Assembly (NCBI GenBank): GCA_030038695.1
Contig: JASHSN010000258.1
Coordinates: forward strand, 1-6,229
Direction: 5' to 3'
Source of the DNA: Nitrososphaeraceae archaeon
Lineage (GTDB): Archaea; Thermoproteota; Nitrososphaeria; Nitrososphaerales; Nitrososphaeraceae
Length of the DNA stretch: 6,229 bases
Positions 4,887 to 6,229 of this stretch are shown piece after piece (position 1 is the stretch's first letter; every line of letters starts with the position of its first letter). The translations under genes and the position numbers were made by a program. Below the pieces are notes generated by a model. That model was not told where the DNA came from and made no database searches. It saw only the letters and a list, made by a program, of their open reading frames with translations.

Positions 4887-4965
4887 GGATGACGGGCTCC
4901 CGTTGAGAACCTTTTGTCTACAAAAATTTCACGCGTTAACGATTTACCTGTATCGAATACGGCCT
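4887..4965 (+). ncRNA. Candidate small structured RNA (four successive palindromes)
   Basis: Within about 75 bases lie ACGGG-CT-CCCGT (4892-4903), TTTTGT-CT-ACAAAA (4912-4925), CGTTAACG (4934-4941) and a bulged hairpin CC-T-GTAT-CGA-ATAC-GG (4947-4962). They sit downstream of an orphan TATA box at 4855-4866. No C/D or H/ACA box pattern is clear. Two palindromes have only 2-base centres, so they may be protein-binding sites instead. The 3' end is not defined, and the strand rests only on the TATA box. Confidence 0.3.
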
Positions 4966-4982
4966 TGTGTAATCTATTCTGA

Positions 4983-5171
4983 TTAGTAGAATTCCCCATC
5001 TAGAATGTAACATATTTTATTGTAAGTAATGTAGCTATCGACTTCATCTCTAGATATTACAAATCTAGAGACTTTGATGATGCTTCTCACACACAAGGAA
5101 TTACCGAGATAGATAGAGTTCGGCTTACTTGAAAGCACAACTTCCTTGGAAACTTCGAAATAGTGACTCAT
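4983..5171 (-). CDS. Small hypothetical ORF (62 aa), possible partner of the DUF1059 gene
   Basis: The frame begins with ATG at 5171, only 12 bases behind the stop of the DUF1059 gene on the same strand, so it could be the second gene of a short operon. No clear Shine-Dalgarno sequence precedes it, which weakens this. The product starts MSHYFEVSKE, has alternating short strands, two Cys and no recognisable motif. It may simply be the 3' untranslated region of the DUF1059 transcript. Its end borders the palindrome-rich stretch at 4887-4965. Confidence 0.28.
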   Translation of the reverse strand: MSHYFEVSKEVVLSSKPNSIYLGNSLCVRSIIKVSRFVISRDEVDSYITYNKICYILDGEFY

Positions 5172-5183
5172 AACTGACTGTAC

Positions 5184-5360
5184 TTAAGAGGTACGAATAG
5201 ATGCTTTGAGGTTATCTCGAATTTGAGTCATATCATTGCCTTTTTTTTCATGTTCTTTCATACCATGTTGCGCTGCATCCCTTAGAACATCTCCCTCTGT
5301 TTCGCCTTTTGCATCGTAGTCGCAGGTGCATCCAGCATCACGACAAGATAGTGTCTTCAT
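5184..5360 (-). CDS. DUF1059 family small protein
   Basis: A 58-residue protein beginning MKTLSCRDAG, the hallmark start of DUF1059, a small family common in soil ammonia-oxidising archaea and in actinobacteria. Cys6, Cys13, His32 and His37 form a C-X6-C-X18-H-X4-H pattern that looks like a metal site (inference; the family's function is unknown). This member has an extra Cys11. The acidic GETEGDVLRDAAQHGMKEH region (residues 19-37) corresponds to the conserved helix. The same frame extends upstream to an ATG at 5420, but I reject those 20 residues because family members begin at MKTLSC. A weak A-rich box near 5385-5394 lies at TATA distance from 5360. The protein is soluble and cytosolic, with length normal for the family. 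Confidence 0.88.
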   Translation of the reverse strand: MKTLSCRDAGCTCDYDAKGETEGDVLRDAAQHGMKEHEKKGNDMTQIRDNLKASIRTS

Positions 5361-5565
5361 AATTGACAGATTGACAATCAAGACTTGTTTTACTCTTTCG
5401 TTGGAGGAATTTAGTCCCATCCCGCTATGGATTTAGTTTACTTTCCGTTTTTCGGATTAGCCCCTGCAATCCCAATACCACATATGGGTCTTTAATTCAC
5501 TACGAGCATACATCATTCCTGAGACTGCTAAAGCTTTCATCGAAAAAAGAGGAAACGGAGAGACG

Positions 5566-5586
5566 AAGAGGAAGCCACCTCCTCTT
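5566..5586. repeat. 7-bp inverted repeat upstream of the hydrolase gene
   Basis: AAGAGGA (5566-5572) and TCCTCTT (5580-5586) are exact reverse complements with a 7-base spacer, inside a purine-rich run. It lies 69-89 bp before the hydrolase ATG and could be an operator or an RNA hairpin. Confidence 0.45.
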
Positions 5587-5594
5587 TGCACCAC

Positions 5595-5608
5595 AGGGGC
5601 ATGCCTCT
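5595..5608. repeat. 14-bp near-perfect palindrome upstream of the hydrolase gene
   Basis: AGGGGCATGCCTCT is palindromic except for one G/T pair, with a perfect GGCATGCC core. It is 47-60 bp upstream of the ATG at 5655, just upstream of where a TATA box would sit, a typical place for an activator or repressor site. Confidence 0.4.
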
Positions 5609-5654
5609 CAATAGACACTCATAAGTTGTTATGGTTTCGTAAATAATCACAAAT

Positions 5655-6229
5655 ATGCACTTTCAATACTTGAATATAGATAATATTCATGTGCGCTACC
5701 TTGCTACTGAATGCAAAGGCAATCCTGTCTTACTGATTCACGGATTAGGCGGCTCGATAGAAAGTTGGTTAAATAATGTTGAGACAATTTCATCTCACGA
5801 TCTTCAAGTAATTGCGCTTGACCTACCTGGATTTGGCCTGAGCGATAAACCTAAAATTACATACACTATAAAATATTACACGAATTTTATATCAAAATTT
5901 ATCAAGCGATTAGGCTTAGATTCTCATTCTTTGTCTATCGTAGGTAATTCTCTTGGTGGTCATATTGCAGCAGAATTTGCTATAAATTATCCGGTAGCCG
6001 TGTATAAACTTGTACTTATAAGCCCGGCAGGCGCTTTACCTGTTTCATTTAAGGGAACGCCTGACCTACATCATTATATCAACATTGTAAGAGCTAAGAC
6101 AGCTCAACAAATAAAAAATATTCTCTTGGACATAGATAAAAATGTAAAGTCGGTTGAATATAATTATGCAAAAACGCTTTTCCGAAGGTTGGCATTGCCT
6201 GGAGCTAAAGAAGCGTTTGTGTCGGCTTT
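5655..6229 (+). CDS. Alpha/beta hydrolase, 3' end cut by window
   Basis: The first 191 residues of an alpha/beta-hydrolase-fold protein; the frame is still open at the window end. HGLGGS (29-34) supplies the oxyanion-hole loop, DLPGFGLSD (56-64) is the conserved segment after strand 4, and GNSLGG (97-102) is the nucleophile elbow with Ser99. The catalytic Asp and His would lie beyond the edge. The layout resembles the 2-hydroxymuconate-semialdehyde hydrolase/haloperoxidase-like group, but the substrate cannot be named. Full members are usually about 260-300 residues. The ATG at 5655 is the first start codon giving the conserved N-terminus, with no Shine-Dalgarno and only a weak AT-rich element at TATA distance. 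Two palindromes at 5566-5608 may regulate it. There is no signal peptide, so it is probably cytosolic. Confidence 0.93.
   Translation, partial: MHFQYLNIDNIHVRYLATECKGNPVLLIHGLGGSIESWLNNVETISSHDLQVIALDLPGFGLSDKPKITYTIKYYTNFISKFIKRLGLDSHSLSIVGNSLGGHIAAEFAINYPVAVYKLVLISPAGALPVSFKGTPDLHHYINIVRAKTAQQIKNILLDIDKNVKSVEYNYAKTLFRRLALPGAKEAFVSA

Noticed and set aside
5361..5420. 20-residue N-terminal extension of the DUF1059 protein
   Set aside because: DUF1059 members begin at the MKTLSC segment, so the extension is probably upstream non-coding sequence in frame.
5457..5540. 27-residue minus-strand ORF starting MKALAVSGMMYARSE
   Set aside because: It has an ATG and a protein-like sequence, but no motif, no TATA box and no downstream support; too short to call without homologues.

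Overview
The window looks like chromosomal DNA of an ammonia-oxidising archaeon (Nitrososphaerota/Thaumarchaeota), most like an AT-rich Nitrosocosmicus-type lineage. This is inferred from recognisable families (a DUF1059 mini-protein, a one-finger C2H2 mini-protein, a ribbon-helix-helix (RHH) protein, a PDZ-containing site-2 protease, a DUSP23-like phosphatase), from AT-rich short intergenic DNA, and from TATA-like boxes about 25-30 bp before start codons without clear Shine-Dalgarno sites (leaderless transcription). No ribosomal or ammonia-oxidation marker is present, so the genus is a guess.

Layout. Bases 1-190 are non-coding at the window edge and carry palindromes. Bases 191-721 (-) encode a DUSP23-like protein phosphatase. 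It is divergent from 949-1257 (+), a 102-residue orphan, which is followed by 1363-1911 (+), an RHH-type regulator with its own C-terminal domain. A strong inverted repeat (1305-1333) overlaps the likely promoter of the RHH gene. Convergent to it, at 2116-2232 (-), is a 38-residue canonical C2H2 zinc-finger protein with a well-placed TATA box and a 12-bp hairpin just after its stop. Bases 2233-2678 hold no gene I trust. Two uncertain (-) ORFs follow (2679-2963/3035 and 3166-3438). Bases 3523-4764 (-) encode an intramembrane site-2 metalloprotease. Bases 4765-4982 are non-coding but contain a good plus-strand TATA box and a run of four palindromes, a candidate small RNA. Bases 4983-5171 (-) are an uncertain 62-residue ORF directly behind 5184-5360 (-), a DUF1059 protein. 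Bases 5655-6229 (+) are the first 191 residues of an alpha/beta hydrolase cut by the window end.

How it fits together. The genes are mostly monocistronic and of mixed orientation, so I see no single pathway. The common theme is regulation and stress or housekeeping functions: a phosphatase, an RHH regulator, a zinc-finger protein, and a membrane protease of the class used in regulated proteolysis. The most distinctive pattern is at the RNA level. Hairpins sit just behind three stop codons, and each contains G-U pairs that only form on the strand of the upstream gene. That suggests selected 3'-end structures rather than DNA palindromes. Nothing here demonstrates a new defence or mobile system, and no transposase, CRISPR array, tRNA or rRNA was seen.
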